Source: a candidate division KSB1 bacterium (GTDB lineage: Bacteria; Zhuqueibacterota; Zhuqueibacteria; Zhuqueibacterales; Zhuqueibacteraceae). From it: 34,981 nucleotides of DNA. Below are positions 7,680 to 15,202 of the stretch, piece by piece. Positions within the stretch are counted from its first letter, which is position 1. Every line of letters starts with the position of its first letter. The notes beneath the pieces are model-generated. The model saw only the letters and a list, made by a program, of their open reading frames with translations, was not told the DNA's origin and did not search any database. The DNA lies in contig JAPDQB010000055.1 in assembly GCA_034506175.1 (NCBI GenBank), positions 1 through 34,981 on the forward strand. Direction: 5' to 3'. The translations under genes and the position numbers were made by a program.

Positions 7680-10600
7680 CTACCTCTGCACCACTAATTT
7701 TCCAATCTCCTCCGCGCGCCACGACGCGCCATTCTGCTGTTGAGTCGCGGTGATTTTATAAAGGTAAACGCCGTTGGCCAGCGCGTCGCCGTCTTCGTCC
7801 TGTCCATCCCATTCCAGCATATTGTAGCCCGGTTGCGCGGTGAATGGTTCCAGCGTTCGAATCAGCCGGCCGGACAGCGTAAAAATTTTAATACGAATTT
7901 CCGCCGACAAATTCAACTCAAAAGTGAAAGTGGTTTGCCGGCGAAACGGATTCGGATAATTCATCACCTCGCCCAAAATCAAACGATCCTGCGGTTGAAT
8001 CGTAAAATCCGCTGTCGCGGTGCTGGAGTTGTTGAGATTGTCCCATGCTTTGATCTCAACCGTGTGCCGGCCGTCGCTGAGATGATTGAGCGGATACACG
8101 ATCGTGCCACGCGTGTAACTGCCGGCGTCATAATTGAACAAATCCGTGAGATCGATTTTGGCGTCTTGCCGCCCGTCGAGCGTCAACGTAATTTTGTGGC
8201 CGATTTCGCCGGTCATGTTGATGCCGGAAAGGCTGTCGCTGATGACCACGCGCAAAACCGGATTCGTTCCGATCACGCCGCCGGAGCGGAAATTTTCCAC
8301 GCCGACGAACCCAAGGCTGATGCTCGGGCCCGCTCTGTCCACGAGGCCGCTCGCCGTGCCGCCGACCGGCAAGCGCTCGCGATACCCATTGCCGTCGGTG
8401 GAATTATTCCAAAAATAAATGTTGATGCGCCCGGTTTGGCCGCCGTAGGTGATGTCTTTCGGCACGAAGAACTGCGTCATGAACGCGCCGTTTTTCACCG
8501 GCGTCTCACCGCGAAAAATCGAATTGCCCGGCATGGCGTAATCAATCGAAAATTGCCCCGGTGATTGATATTTCACCTCGCGCTGCGCGTCGAACACCTC
8601 GATGCGTGCCGTGCCGTTGAAGTCCGGCCAGTCGGCGCCGTCGCGCTGGATTTTCCCTTGCAGCGTCATCACCGTGAGGGCGGTGATCGAATCGGGTTTC
8701 ATGGAAACAATGTTCGCGGTGTAACGCGGGATGGCAAGACGCAGCGACGGATCGCCCAACACGTGAAATTTTTCGTCATTCTGCGTTTGATTCGTTTGCA
8801 GGCGCGCCAGCATCATCGCCGCGCCGATTCGCGCCGAAATTTGTTTTTTATTTTCAAAAAGAAAGCGGTAAAACTCCTGATTCAATCTCGCATTGTAATT
8901 GGCGTAAACGTCGCGCGAAGTCGCCAGCGCCGCGATCGCGCCGCGGCCGGGCGCCAGCAACAACTGCTCGGCAAAACTCTGCGTCTCCGGAATGTCATAT
9001 TTTCCGAAGGTGCAGGTCGCCGCCACCCACAACGCCTGGCGGTCGCCGTTTTGAATGCGGCTGAAATCCGTGGGCAGATTCAACACGCGCTCGTGCGACC
9101 ATAAATCGTAACGGCCGTGGCCGATGTAGTTGATCAACAGCGCGCCGTTATTGATCAATCGCAGCAGCGTCTCGGTTGCCGAAGGCTTGGTCAAGCCGGA
9201 GATCGAGGCGTATTGCACCGCCGCAAATTCCGTCAAATAAATTTTTTTGACGTCGAAATATTTCGGCGTGTAGCTGGTGATCAGCAGCTCCGTGTCGTTC
9301 GTATGCACGGTTTCGCCCGGCAGCGGAACGCCGCCCTGCCACAACTCGTCATCAGCGACCATCACCGCGGTGTTGCGCCACGCACCGAAAGCCGGCGCGG
9401 TTTCGTAGCGAATCAGCTTTTGCACATACGCTTCGACCTCGGCGAGACTGCGGGCCGGAATGCGGCCGATCGCCATGTCCATCACCTCGTCGTCGCCGGC
9501 CACGTAAGTATAGCGGCTGTCGGTCACCCGGCTGTCGATTTCATCCAGCCCCCCGAGATAAAAAGTCGGCATCCAATTTTTTCCGGTTTTATTGATGAGA
9601 TTTTTGGGATCGTAATCCCCGTCGCCGACCAGCATCACGTAAAGCGGACGGCGCGACCAATTTTCGTAAGCATATTTGAGAAAATCTCGAATCGCCACCG
9701 GATCGTACATGCCGCAGGAAAATTCGTCAAACACATCTTGAATTTTGACGACGACGGCTTTCAGCGTGTCGTTGACGTTCGCATTTTGGCGCAAGCTCAC
9801 AAAGCGCGCCAGCGGGCCTTCGTCTTTGCCGGTCACCGGATTGAGGCTGAGAAAATCTTCATGGGTGATGACGATCATGTCGGCGCCGTTATTCGGCGAG
9901 CGCCAATTCGAGATTTCATCGCGCGCAATCGTTTTGGGGTCGACGCTTTTGAAAGCCGACGGCTGCGCGGCAATGTATCGTCGCGGTACTTTGGCGGAGC
10001 CGCCGAGGTCGGCAAACGTGATCTGGGCGCCATTGGTTCGCCAATTTTGCGAGGTTAATCGTGTCACGGCGCTGAAATCCGACACATCAAAAAGCCAAAG
10101 TGAATTGGCCTCGACATTGTTGAGCGTGTAAGCAAACGGCCCATTTCCGGGCCGGCCATTAAAGATCAATATTCCGTTGTTCAGTTTTAATTGGCGCTCA
10201 TAGCGCAATTCGAAATAATCGAGATACAATTGCGCCGCATCGCCACTGCCCTGATACGAGAGCAAAATTTCATTTTCACCGTTGACCAGTCCGCCGATTT
10301 TGTCGGCGCGGTAAACCTCCGTTGTGTAATTGCCGAACAGCTCGAAATTCGCCAGTTCCTGTTTTTCAAAACTCACCGAGAGCTGGCGGCGCGTGCCATT
10401 CGGCGGCGCATAAAAAGCAAATTTCAAATTCGCCGCGCTTTCCGGTGCCGGATCAGTCAAGCGGAGACGATATGTTTTTTTGTCGTCGCCGCGCGTGGTA
10501 AAAAGCCAGCCGAACCAAAGCTGATCCGATTCAAACAGCGGATGCAAATCTTCTTCGACGAACAAATAATCCGCAAAACTCGTGGCCGGCGTGAGTCCGG

Positions 10601-11786
10601 TCGCCGGTTGCGGCACACGTTCTGCCATGCGCTTGCCATGACTGCCGCCAAAACTCAGCCAGTAGTAATTGTCAAAACCAAAGTGATTCGTGTAATGGCT
10701 GGCCACGCCGGTTGTCGAATCGAACGCAAATCCTTCGACGCCGCGACCGTAGAACAAAATGTAATCATCCAGATCGAAACGCCCGTCGCCGCCGTCAACG
10801 AGGTAAATCGCATTTTCAACCAGGCCACTGGGCCTCGGCGCGTTCAAGGCGCGCGGCAATTCGCGACCACCGTTGTTATAAAGATGAATGTTCCCGGACT
10901 TGATTTCCTGGAGATTGATGCCGGCCCTGGCCAGGGTTCTGCCGTCGAGCTTGTAAATCCCCTCCTGCCGCAGCGGAAATTTGTACAGCGGGCCTTCGAT
11001 CTGCGGATGCGATTGGCGCAAAAGTTTTTCAGCGGGCGGCTGGCGAAAGGCGCGGGCTTGCTCTTCATTCACCAGCAGCGTGCGATAAAATTCTTCCTCG
11101 GCGGGGGAAGATTCGACGGCGCGCAGCGGGCTTGGATTTCCGCCGGCAAACCGCACAATGATTTGCAAATGCCGGTAAACGCGCAACCGTTTTCGCAGCG
11201 GGTTGTATTGCACCGGTGTCACGTGCAGGCGGGCGATGGTCTGCGCGCGAAATTGCGCCGGCGGGTCGAGGCGCGCCAGCCCGGCCGGATAATAGGCGTC
11301 GCGTTCATAGATTTGTGGATTAGATTGATAGCGCCATGGCGCCTCGGCCTGCGCTCTGCCGGGCGCAGGCGGAACATTGATTTCCGGCCACTCTTCGAAT
11401 TCTCCCGGGATGACGCTAACTTCCGCTTTGGCGCCAAACGGGATACCGACGATCAAGACCCGCGTTGGCAAAGCCGGCGTGCCGGCTGCGCCGGGAAAAA
11501 TCGCCCGCTCGAAAGATGGCCGCACCGCCATCTCGCCGTTGATTTGCAACGTGTCGAATTTAAAATCAACGAGATGATAATTCAGCGTCACCTGCCGGTC
11601 GCCGGTTTGCAATACTTGCACGTCGCGCTCCGAGGCGGCAGCCCCCAGGGCATACAAAATAACGGCAGCCAGGGTTTTCCTTATAAAGGCAAAACGGTTT
11701 TGGGCAAAACTATCAAAGAAGGTTTTATAACAATTGTTTTGCCCTGAATCGTCTTGCCTTTCAATATGAACCTGAACAGTTGCCAT
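7680..11786 (-). CDS. PorU-like C25 (gingipain-family) cysteine peptidase 2
   Basis: A 1368-aa paralogue of the 3168-7232 gene, colinear over its full length. The start at ATG 11786 is chosen for its GAGGA site 11 bases upstream; it gives about 35 polar residues before a hydrophobic export segment (KTLAAVILYALGAAAS), unusually long for a signal peptide. The propeptide-like region follows (PALPTRVLIVGIPFGA). Catalytic His ~890 is in NYIGHGR and Cys ~925 in AATCTFGKYD, both intact. The end is again a FlgD-like Ig domain with MNYPNPFRRQTTFTFELN and a terminal EEIGKLVVQR identical to paralogue 1. Tandem PorU-like genes suggest duplication and division of labour between sortase and protease roles. 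It overlaps the 72-aa membrane gene by 26 bases, implying coupling. Confidence 0.9.
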   Translation of the reverse strand: MATVQVHIERQDDSGQNNCYKTFFDSFAQNRFAFIRKTLAAVILYALGAAASERDVQVLQTGDRQVTLNYHLVDFKFDTLQINGEMAVRPSFERAIFPGAAGTPALPTRVLIVGIPFGAKAEVSVIPGEFEEWPEINVPPAPGRAQAEAPWRYQSNPQIYERDAYYPAGLARLDPPAQFRAQTIARLHVTPVQYNPLRKRLRVYRHLQIIVRFAGGNPSPLRAVESSPAEEEFYRTLLVNEEQARAFRQPPAEKLLRQSHPQIEGPLYKFPLRQEGIYKLDGRTLARAGINLQEIKSGNIHLYNNGGRELPRALNAPRPSGLVENAIYLVDGGDGRFDLDDYILFYGRGVEGFAFDSTTGVASHYTNHFGFDNYYWLSFGGSHGKRMAERVPQPATGLTPATSFADYLFVEEDLHPLFESDQLWFGWLFTTRGDDKKTYRLRLTDPAPESAANLKFAFYAPPNGTRRQLSVSFEKQELANFELFGNYTTEVYRADKIGGLVNGENEILLSYQGSGDAAQLYLDYFELRYERQLKLNNGILIFNGRPGNGPFAYTLNNVEANSLWLFDVSDFSAVTRLTSQNWRTNGAQITFADLGGSAKVPRRYIAAQPSAFKSVDPKTIARDEISNWRSPNNGADMIVITHEDFLSLNPVTGKDEGPLARFVSLRQNANVNDTLKAVVVKIQDVFDEFSCGMYDPVAIRDFLKYAYENWSRRPLYVMLVGDGDYDPKNLINKTGKNWMPTFYLGGLDEIDSRVTDSRYTYVAGDDEVMDMAIGRIPARSLAEVEAYVQKLIRYETAPAFGAWRNTAVMVADDELWQGGVPLPGETVHTNDTELLITSYTPKYFDVKKIYLTEFAAVQYASISGLTKPSATETLLRLINNGALLINYIGHGRYDLWSHERVLNLPTDFSRIQNGDRQALWVAATCTFGKYDIPETQSFAEQLLLAPGRGAIAALATSRDVYANYNARLNQEFYRFLFENKKQISARIGAAMMLARLQTNQTQNDEKFHVLGDPSLRLAIPRYTANIVSMKPDSITALTVMTLQGKIQRDGADWPDFNGTARIEVFDAQREVKYQSPGQFSIDYAMPGNSIFRGETPVKNGAFMTQFFVPKDITYGGQTGRINIYFWNNSTDGNGYRERLPVGGTASGLVDRAGPSISLGFVGVENFRSGGVIGTNPVLRVVISDSLSGINMTGEIGHKITLTLDGRQDAKIDLTDLFNYDAGSYTRGTIVYPLNHLSDGRHTVEIKAWDNLNNSSTATADFTIQPQDRLILGEVMNYPNPFRRQTTFTFELNLSAEIRIKIFTLSGRLIRTLEPFTAQPGYNMLEWDGQDEDGDALANGVYLYKITATQQQNGASWRAEEIGKLVVQR

Positions 11787-11979
11787 TCGACTTTTCTTCC
11801 TCGGCGTCGTCCTGCGGGCGGTTTCGAATTCCATAAACCGAGGCGCCGATCACAAACCAATACCCGCCGAGCAACGGCCAGCGAATGTCCTCATTTTTGA
11901 ACAATTCGTAACCCATGCCGAAAAGACACACCGCGATCAAAAGGAAGTAGCGAATCGTTCGACGCAAAAAGCCGCGCAA
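11761..11979 (-). CDS. Small two-helix membrane protein, TTG start
   Basis: A 72-aa protein that I do not recognise. The start is a TTG at 11979 with GGAGG four bases upstream, which is why I accept the non-ATG codon. It has two hydrophobic segments (IRYFLLIAVCLFGMGYELF and PLLGGYWFVIGASVYGI) joined by a short charged loop, and a polar C-tail RNRPQDDAEEEKSNG. It would sit in the inner membrane as a hairpin. Its end overlaps the start of PorU-like peptidase 2, and a 32-aa ORF lies 19 bases upstream, so it appears to be the second gene of the export/redox operon. A helper in secretion is a guess from position only. Confidence 0.65.
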   Translation of the reverse strand: MRGFLRRTIRYFLLIAVCLFGMGYELFKNEDIRWPLLGGYWFVIGASVYGIRNRPQDDAEEEKSNGNCSGSY

Positions 11980-11998
11980 AGCGCCTCCGTGAAAATGA

Positions 11999-12097
11999 TT
12001 ATAGAGTGAAACAGGGAAAAGAATAAAATGTTCCGTCTTTGATTTCGACGATCAAATGTGCCGGCGCTTGCGGATCACGTTTTTTCGGTTCTGGCAT
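11999..12097 (-). CDS. 32-aa small ORF heading the C25 peptidase operon
   Basis: The frame begins at ATG 12097 behind a strong TTAGGAG ribosome site and encodes a 32-aa peptide: a charged start MPEPKKRDPQAPA followed by LIVEIKDGTFYSFPCFTL. It ends 19 bases before the TTG start of the next gene. The ribosome site and the promoter upstream (12147-12175) support translation. It is soluble, with one Cys near the end. It matches nothing I recognise; it could be a functional microprotein or a leader ORF that couples translation into the operon. Confidence 0.5.
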   Translation of the reverse strand: MPEPKKRDPQAPAHLIVEIKDGTFYSFPCFTL

Positions 12098-12146
12098 GAC
12101 TACTCCTAAAAATGTTCAGTCCTTAACTCATTTTGAATTTATTATC

Positions 12147-12175
12147 AATATAAGATTTTCACGGCATTTCTCCAA
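12147..12175 (-). promoter_or_regulatory. Promoter for the C25/thioredoxin operon
   Basis: On the minus strand TTGGAG (12175-12170) is separated by exactly 17 bp from TATATT (12152-12147). The first start codon is 50 bp downstream. Nothing else suitable lies between here and the small ORF, so this is the likely start of the operon running toward 2253. The remaining stretch 12176-12303 holds no gene I can support. Confidence 0.5.
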
Positions 12176-12303
12176 CTGCTATTTGACGAACAAGTTGGCA
12201 AAGCCGGGCAAGCTCTTCATGAAGTTTGTGACGACTGGATGGTGGGGGGAAGTGAGTGAGTTTCTGAATCAAATAACGGCAGCAAGATGAAATCCAAATT
12301 GAT

Positions 12304-12750
12304 TTACGATTTATTGGAATTTTTCTCATTCGCATTATGATTCAACATCTCCAGCAATTCCTGCAGGTCTTTTTTCAGCTCGCTGATGCAATCGTCGCGG
12401 CGCAGTTGGTCAAACGAGAGGTTCATCTGCTCGCCGACGCGGCGGAGCTGGCGCAGGCGCTGCCGCGCGCCTTCGATGGTGTATTTGTCTTCGTAAAGCA
12501 GGCGTTTGATCAAAAAAATGAGCTTGATGTCGTCGAGATTGTACGTGCGGTTGCCGGCGCGATTTTTCTTCGGCTTCAGCTCGGCAAATTCGGTTTCCCA
12601 ATAGCGCAACACGTAGGCTTTGAGCGAGGTCAGCCGGCTGACCTCGCTGATGGAGTAGTAGAGCTTTTTGATTTTTTGGTCTTTCACGACGCTTGCCGGT
12701 TTTTGTTTTGTGCCATAATTTAAAGCCTCAAACGGCAAAGCGCAAGACAT
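12304..12750 (-). CDS. MerR-type HTH transcriptional regulator
   Basis: A 148-aa protein with one N-terminal MerR winged-helix domain: LYYSISEVSRLTSLKAYVLRYWE is the helix-turn-helix, GNRTYNLDDIKLIFLIKRLL the wing and third helix, and YTIEGARQRLRQL the fourth helix. A coiled-coil dimerisation region (ELKKDLQELLEMLNH) follows. It lacks a metal-binding cysteine set or a B12 domain, so it belongs to the short group of MerR proteins of unknown signal. The ATG at 12750 has only a weak AGAAG upstream; a GTG at 12687, just before KDQKIKKLYYSI, is an alternative. A miniature inverted-repeat element begins 15 bp upstream of the ATG and must have reshaped its promoter. Confidence 0.85.
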   Translation of the reverse strand: MSCALPFEALNYGTKQKPASVVKDQKIKKLYYSISEVSRLTSLKAYVLRYWETEFAELKPKKNRAGNRTYNLDDIKLIFLIKRLLYEDKYTIEGARQRLRQLRRVGEQMNLSFDQLRRDDCISELKKDLQELLEMLNHNANEKNSNKS

Positions 12751-12765
12751 TTCTTCTGGCAGGCG

Positions 12766-12855
12766 TAATACCTCAATGACGGGTGGAGTAGCGCAGGCCT
12801 CCTGCCTGCAGCCAAGATGGCTGCGCGAGGTTTTCCACCCGCAAGTGAGGCATTA
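12766..12855. mobile_element. 90-bp MITE-like element with 10-bp target duplication
   Basis: The element begins TAATACCTCA and ends TGAGGCATTA, and the similarity continues inward (GGGTGGA against TCCACCC). It is flanked on both sides by the direct repeat CTGGCAGGCG (12756-12765 and 12856-12865), the signature of a transposition event. The interior has nested palindromes (GCAGGCCTCCTGCCTGC; GCCAAGATGGC). It has no coding capacity. A relative lies at 26902-26990 and a single right end at 14285-14313. Confidence 0.8.
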
Positions 12856-12869
12856 CTGGCAGGCGAAGG

Positions 12870-12924
12870 CCGACTTGCGCAACGACATGGTGCTAGATGA
12901 GAAAAATCGTCGAGCGCAAGTCGG
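12870..12924. repeat. Hairpin downstream of the rhodanese operon
   Basis: Arms CCGACTTGCGC (12870-12880) and GCGCAAGTCGG (12914-12924) are perfectly complementary, and the stem can extend with CGAC/GTCG (12883-12886 with 12909-12912). It lies 18 bp beyond the stop of the 68-aa gene, so it could end that transcript, although the T-run expected of an intrinsic terminator is weak and sits in the loop. A dispersed repeat is the alternative. Confidence 0.5.
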
Positions 12925-12942
12925 GCTTCACTCTTCCACGGC

Positions 12943-13149
12943 TTATCGCGGCTTCAGTCTTGCCGCCGCCTTTTCCATCGCCGCTTTTTCCGCGTCTTCG
13001 CGGGTGGCGGCTTCGGCGCGGGAAATCGTGGCGTCGGGGTCGACATTCGTCACATGGCAATAGAACTGCTCGCCGATTTTGTAGGACGTGACGTTGACTT
13101 TTTGGCCATTGATTTCGTGCAAGATCGTGCGATAATCCTCGGCGTGCAT
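12943..13149 (-). CDS. Conserved-looking small protein coupled to the rhodanese
   Basis: A 68-aa soluble protein: an N-terminal part predicted as strands (YRTILHEINGQKVNVTSYKIGEQFYCHVTNVDP) followed by an alanine- and glutamate-rich helix (REDAEKAAMEKAAARL). The layout suggests a single beta sheet packed by one helix. I cannot name the family. The ATG lies two bases after the rhodanese stop codon, whose last codons carry the purine-rich ribosome site GAAAGGGG, so the two are translationally coupled. A role in sulfur transfer is a reasonable guess from this coupling; the single Cys in FYCHV could be a sulfur acceptor, but nothing proves it. Confidence 0.7.
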   Translation of the reverse strand: MHAEDYRTILHEINGQKVNVTSYKIGEQFYCHVTNVDPDATISRAEAATREDAEKAAMEKAAARLKPR

Positions 13150-13151
13150 GA

Positions 13152-13997
13152 TTACGCCCCTTTCTCAACCGGCGCGTTGACGAGATTACCCCACTCGGTC
13201 CACGAGCCGTCGTAGTTGACGACGTTCGGATAGCCGAGCAGGTATTTCAACACAAACCACGTGTGGCTCGAACGCTCGCCGATGCGGCAATAGGCGATCA
13301 CATTTTTGTCGGCGGTGACGCCTTTGCCGCTGTAAAGCGCCTTCAGCTCATCCACGCTTTTGAAGGTGCCGTCTTCGTTGCACGCCTGTCCCCACGGAAT
13401 ATTTTTTGCGCCGGGAATATGGCCGCCGCGCTGGCAGGTTTCCGGCAGTCCCGGCGGCGAAAGAATCTTGCCGGTAAATTCATCGGGCGAGCGCACATCC
13501 ACCATCACGCTGTCCGGCGAATTCATCGCGTCTTGCACCTGGCGCAAATAGGCGCGCAGGGATTCGTTGCGTTCGGTGGCTTTGTACGTTTTCGGGTTGG
13601 GAGTTGGTGCGTCTTTAGTCAACGGCCGGCCTTCGGCGAGCCATTTTTTCCGGCCGCCGTTCATGATGCGGACGTCTTGGTGGCCGTACATTTTCAACTG
13701 CCAAAGCGCCCACGCCGCGAACCAGTTGTTGTTGTCGCCGTACAGCACGACCGTGGTGTCGTTGCCAATGCCGCTGCTGCCCAGCAATTTTTCCAAGTCG
13801 GCTTTGCTGATCACATCGCGGCGAACGGTGTCGCACAATTGCGTTTGCCAGTTCCAGCCGACAGCACCGGCAATATGGCCTTCGTTATACGCATTGGTAT
13901 CGACATCCACTTCCGCGATCACGACATTCGCATCGCCTTTGTGCTGCTCAACCCAATCGGTCGACACCAGCACGTCGGGATTTGCGTAATTTGCCAT
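13152..13997 (-). CDS. sseA: Thiosulfate/3-mercaptopyruvate sulfurtransferase (two rhodanese domains)
   Basis: A 281-aa protein with two rhodanese domains. The N-terminal one (WVEQHKGDANVVIAEVDVD ... EGHIAGAVGWNW ... VVLYGDNNNWFAAWALW) lacks the cysteine, as is normal for the inactive domain. The C-terminal one has VDVRSPDEF, GHIPGAKNIPW and the active loop CRIGERSSH, whose Cys carries the persulfide. CRxGERS loops are typical of thiosulfate sulfurtransferases, so thiosulfate is the likely donor. The start at 13997 has an excellent AAAGGAG site eight bases upstream; the longer frame to 14072 has no support. It is cytoplasmic, with no signal peptide, and is followed two bases later by a 68-aa gene. 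Family certain, substrate less so. Confidence 0.92.
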   Translation of the reverse strand: MANYANPDVLVSTDWVEQHKGDANVVIAEVDVDTNAYNEGHIAGAVGWNWQTQLCDTVRRDVISKADLEKLLGSSGIGNDTTVVLYGDNNNWFAAWALWQLKMYGHQDVRIMNGGRKKWLAEGRPLTKDAPTPNPKTYKATERNESLRAYLRQVQDAMNSPDSVMVDVRSPDEFTGKILSPPGLPETCQRGGHIPGAKNIPWGQACNEDGTFKSVDELKALYSGKGVTADKNVIAYCRIGERSSHTWFVLKYLLGYPNVVNYDGSWTEWGNLVNAPVEKGA

Positions 13998-14221
13998 AGC
14001 TGCTGCTCCTTTCGGTAAATGGTGAAATCCTGCTAAAATAAATTGGAAAGTTGAAACTCGATCTTTTTCCAAGCCGCGATAATTGTCCGTCGAAGCAAGG
14101 TTGGGAAATAAATTCTGCCGTCTCGCCGGGCAGTGACTTTACAAACACACTCATAGATGGCTGGCTGCGCGCCAACAAAACATAACATTTTCCCTGAAAA
14201 AAGCAAGAGGAAGTTAGAATT

Positions 14222-14283
14222 ACTGACCGGTCGCTAAAAGTGTGAACGTGTTGTTGTGCCGCCATCACAAGCGACCGGTCAGT
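14222..14283. promoter_or_regulatory. Mirrored pair of GACCGGTC sites (TetR-type operators?)
   Basis: Two 14-bp sites, 14222-14235 (ACTGACCGGTCGCT) and 14270-14283 (AGCGACCGGTCAGT), are exact reverse complements, centred 48 bp apart. Each contains the perfect palindrome GACCGGTC and resembles the ACYGACCGGTCRGT operators of some TetR/AcrR regulators. They lie in the divergent region between the rhodanese (13997) and ketolase (14388) genes, upstream of the proposed ketolase promoter. The alternative is the terminal repeats of a 62-bp element. No TetR gene is in the window. Confidence 0.5.
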
Positions 14284-14284
14284 T

Positions 14285-14313
14285 CCACCTGTAAGTGAGG
14301 CACTACTTTGCAG
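14285..14313. repeat. Solo right end of the TAATRCCTCA element
   Basis: CCACCTGTAAGTGAGGCACTAC followed by TTTGCAG closely matches the right end of the 12766-12855 element and its flank (CCACCCGCAAGTGAGGCATTAC, then TGGCAG). No matching left end precedes it. It is probably a remnant of the same element family. Confidence 0.55.
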
Positions 14314-14329
14314 ATTGTGTGAAAAGGTA

Positions 14330-14359
14330 TTGCATTCACCTCATTAAAATGTGTATCTT
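14330..14359 (+). promoter_or_regulatory. Promoter for the carotenoid ketolase gene
   Basis: TTGCAT (14330-14335) and TATCTT (14354-14359) are 18 bp apart, and the start codon follows 28 bp later behind GATGAGG. A short palindrome CATCATCGTGATG lies between the -10 box and the ribosome site. Box quality is fair. Confidence 0.45.
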
Positions 14360-14387
14360 GAAAACATCATCGTGATGAGGAAATATT

Positions 14388-15110
14388 ATGCGTGATGCTC
14401 GAGGTGTTTTCATCGGCCTGGCCATCATCCTGCTTTGGATGGCCGGTTTGTTTTCGCTTTTATCAATCGACCTGGCGGCGATCCCGCTTTACGGCGTTAT
14501 TCCGGCGATGCTGGTGCAAACGTTTCTTTACACCGGCTTGTTCATCACCGCGCACGACGCCATGCACGGCCTCGTCGCGCCGAAGCGCAAGAGAGTGAAT
14601 CAGCTCATCGGCGCGCTGTGCGTGATTCTTTACGCGCTCTTTTCTTTCAAACGGCTGCGGGCCGAGCATCAGCGGCATCACGCGCATCCCGGCAGCGAGG
14701 AGGACCCCGATTTTCACGACGGCGTGCATCCCGGCTTTATCGCGTGGTATATTCATTTCATGAAAACCCATGTGACCTGGCGGCAAATCGCCGGCATGGC
14801 CGTCGCGTTCAATTTGATGGCGCATGTTTTGAAAATTCCGCAAGCGAATTTGATTTTGTTCTGGGTGGTGCCGGCCTTGCTCAGCACGCTGCAGTTGTTT
14901 TATTTCGGCACCTATCTGCCGCATCGCGAGCCTGCCGGCGGCTACGACAACCCGCATCGCGCCGCCAGCAACGACTTCTCCGTTTTCTGGTCGTTCATCA
15001 CCTGCTACCATTTTGGCTATCACTGGGAACACCACGAATTTCCGCATGTGCCGTGGTGGAGATTGCCGAGAATTCGGAGAGAAGTGAAGAAGGAAAAAAT
15101 TTTTATATAA
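14388..15110 (+). CDS. crtW: CrtW-type beta-carotene ketolase (fatty acid desaturase superfamily)
   Basis: A 240-aa membrane protein with the histidine boxes of the membrane di-iron desaturase superfamily in the form seen in CrtW: HDAMHG (~residue 56), HQRHHAHPG followed by EEDPDF, then FGTYLPHR and FGYHWEHHEFPHVPWWRLP near the C-terminus. Hydrophobic stretches at the N-terminus and around residues 140-170 match the usual four-helix topology. CrtW adds 4-keto groups to beta-carotene using O2 and an electron donor, giving echinenone or canthaxanthin. No phytoene synthase or desaturase is in the window, so the substrate must come from elsewhere. The genes that follow (DUF523-DUF1722, SRPBCC, photolyase, isomerase) are typical light- or oxidative-stress companions. 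A related hydroxylase or desaturase cannot be wholly excluded. Confidence 0.82.
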   Translation: MRDARGVFIGLAIILLWMAGLFSLLSIDLAAIPLYGVIPAMLVQTFLYTGLFITAHDAMHGLVAPKRKRVNQLIGALCVILYALFSFKRLRAEHQRHHAHPGSEEDPDFHDGVHPGFIAWYIHFMKTHVTWRQIAGMAVAFNLMAHVLKIPQANLILFWVVPALLSTLQLFYFGTYLPHREPAGGYDNPHRAASNDFSVFWSFITCYHFGYHWEHHEFPHVPWWRLPRIRREVKKEKIFI

Positions 15111-15202
15111 AAAATTTCCTGCTGCTAGAAACAGCCGATGGAATGTTTTTGCTTCCGGTGGGTTGTTTCTATTCGCGGGGAATATTTTAAAAACAGCGTT
15201 TC

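Noticed and set aside
12039..12290. 83-codon plus-strand frame between the C25 operon and the MerR gene
   Set aside because: It overlaps the minus-strand small ORF and its promoter, has no ribosome site and unusual composition. Nothing in it looks conserved.
12304..12750. LitR-type light-sensing MerR regulator for the carotenoid/photolyase block
   Set aside because: The protein has only the HTH and a short coiled coil; the B12-binding domain needed for LitR light sensing is absent.
12756..12865. CRISPR repeat-spacer structure suggested by a repeated CTGGCAGGCG
   Set aside because: Only two copies flank one palindromic element; there is no regular array or cas gene. A target-site duplication explains it better.
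12776..13063. 95-codon plus-strand frame over the MITE and the 68-aa gene
   Set aside because: It begins inside the mobile element, runs antisense to a better supported gene and has no motif.
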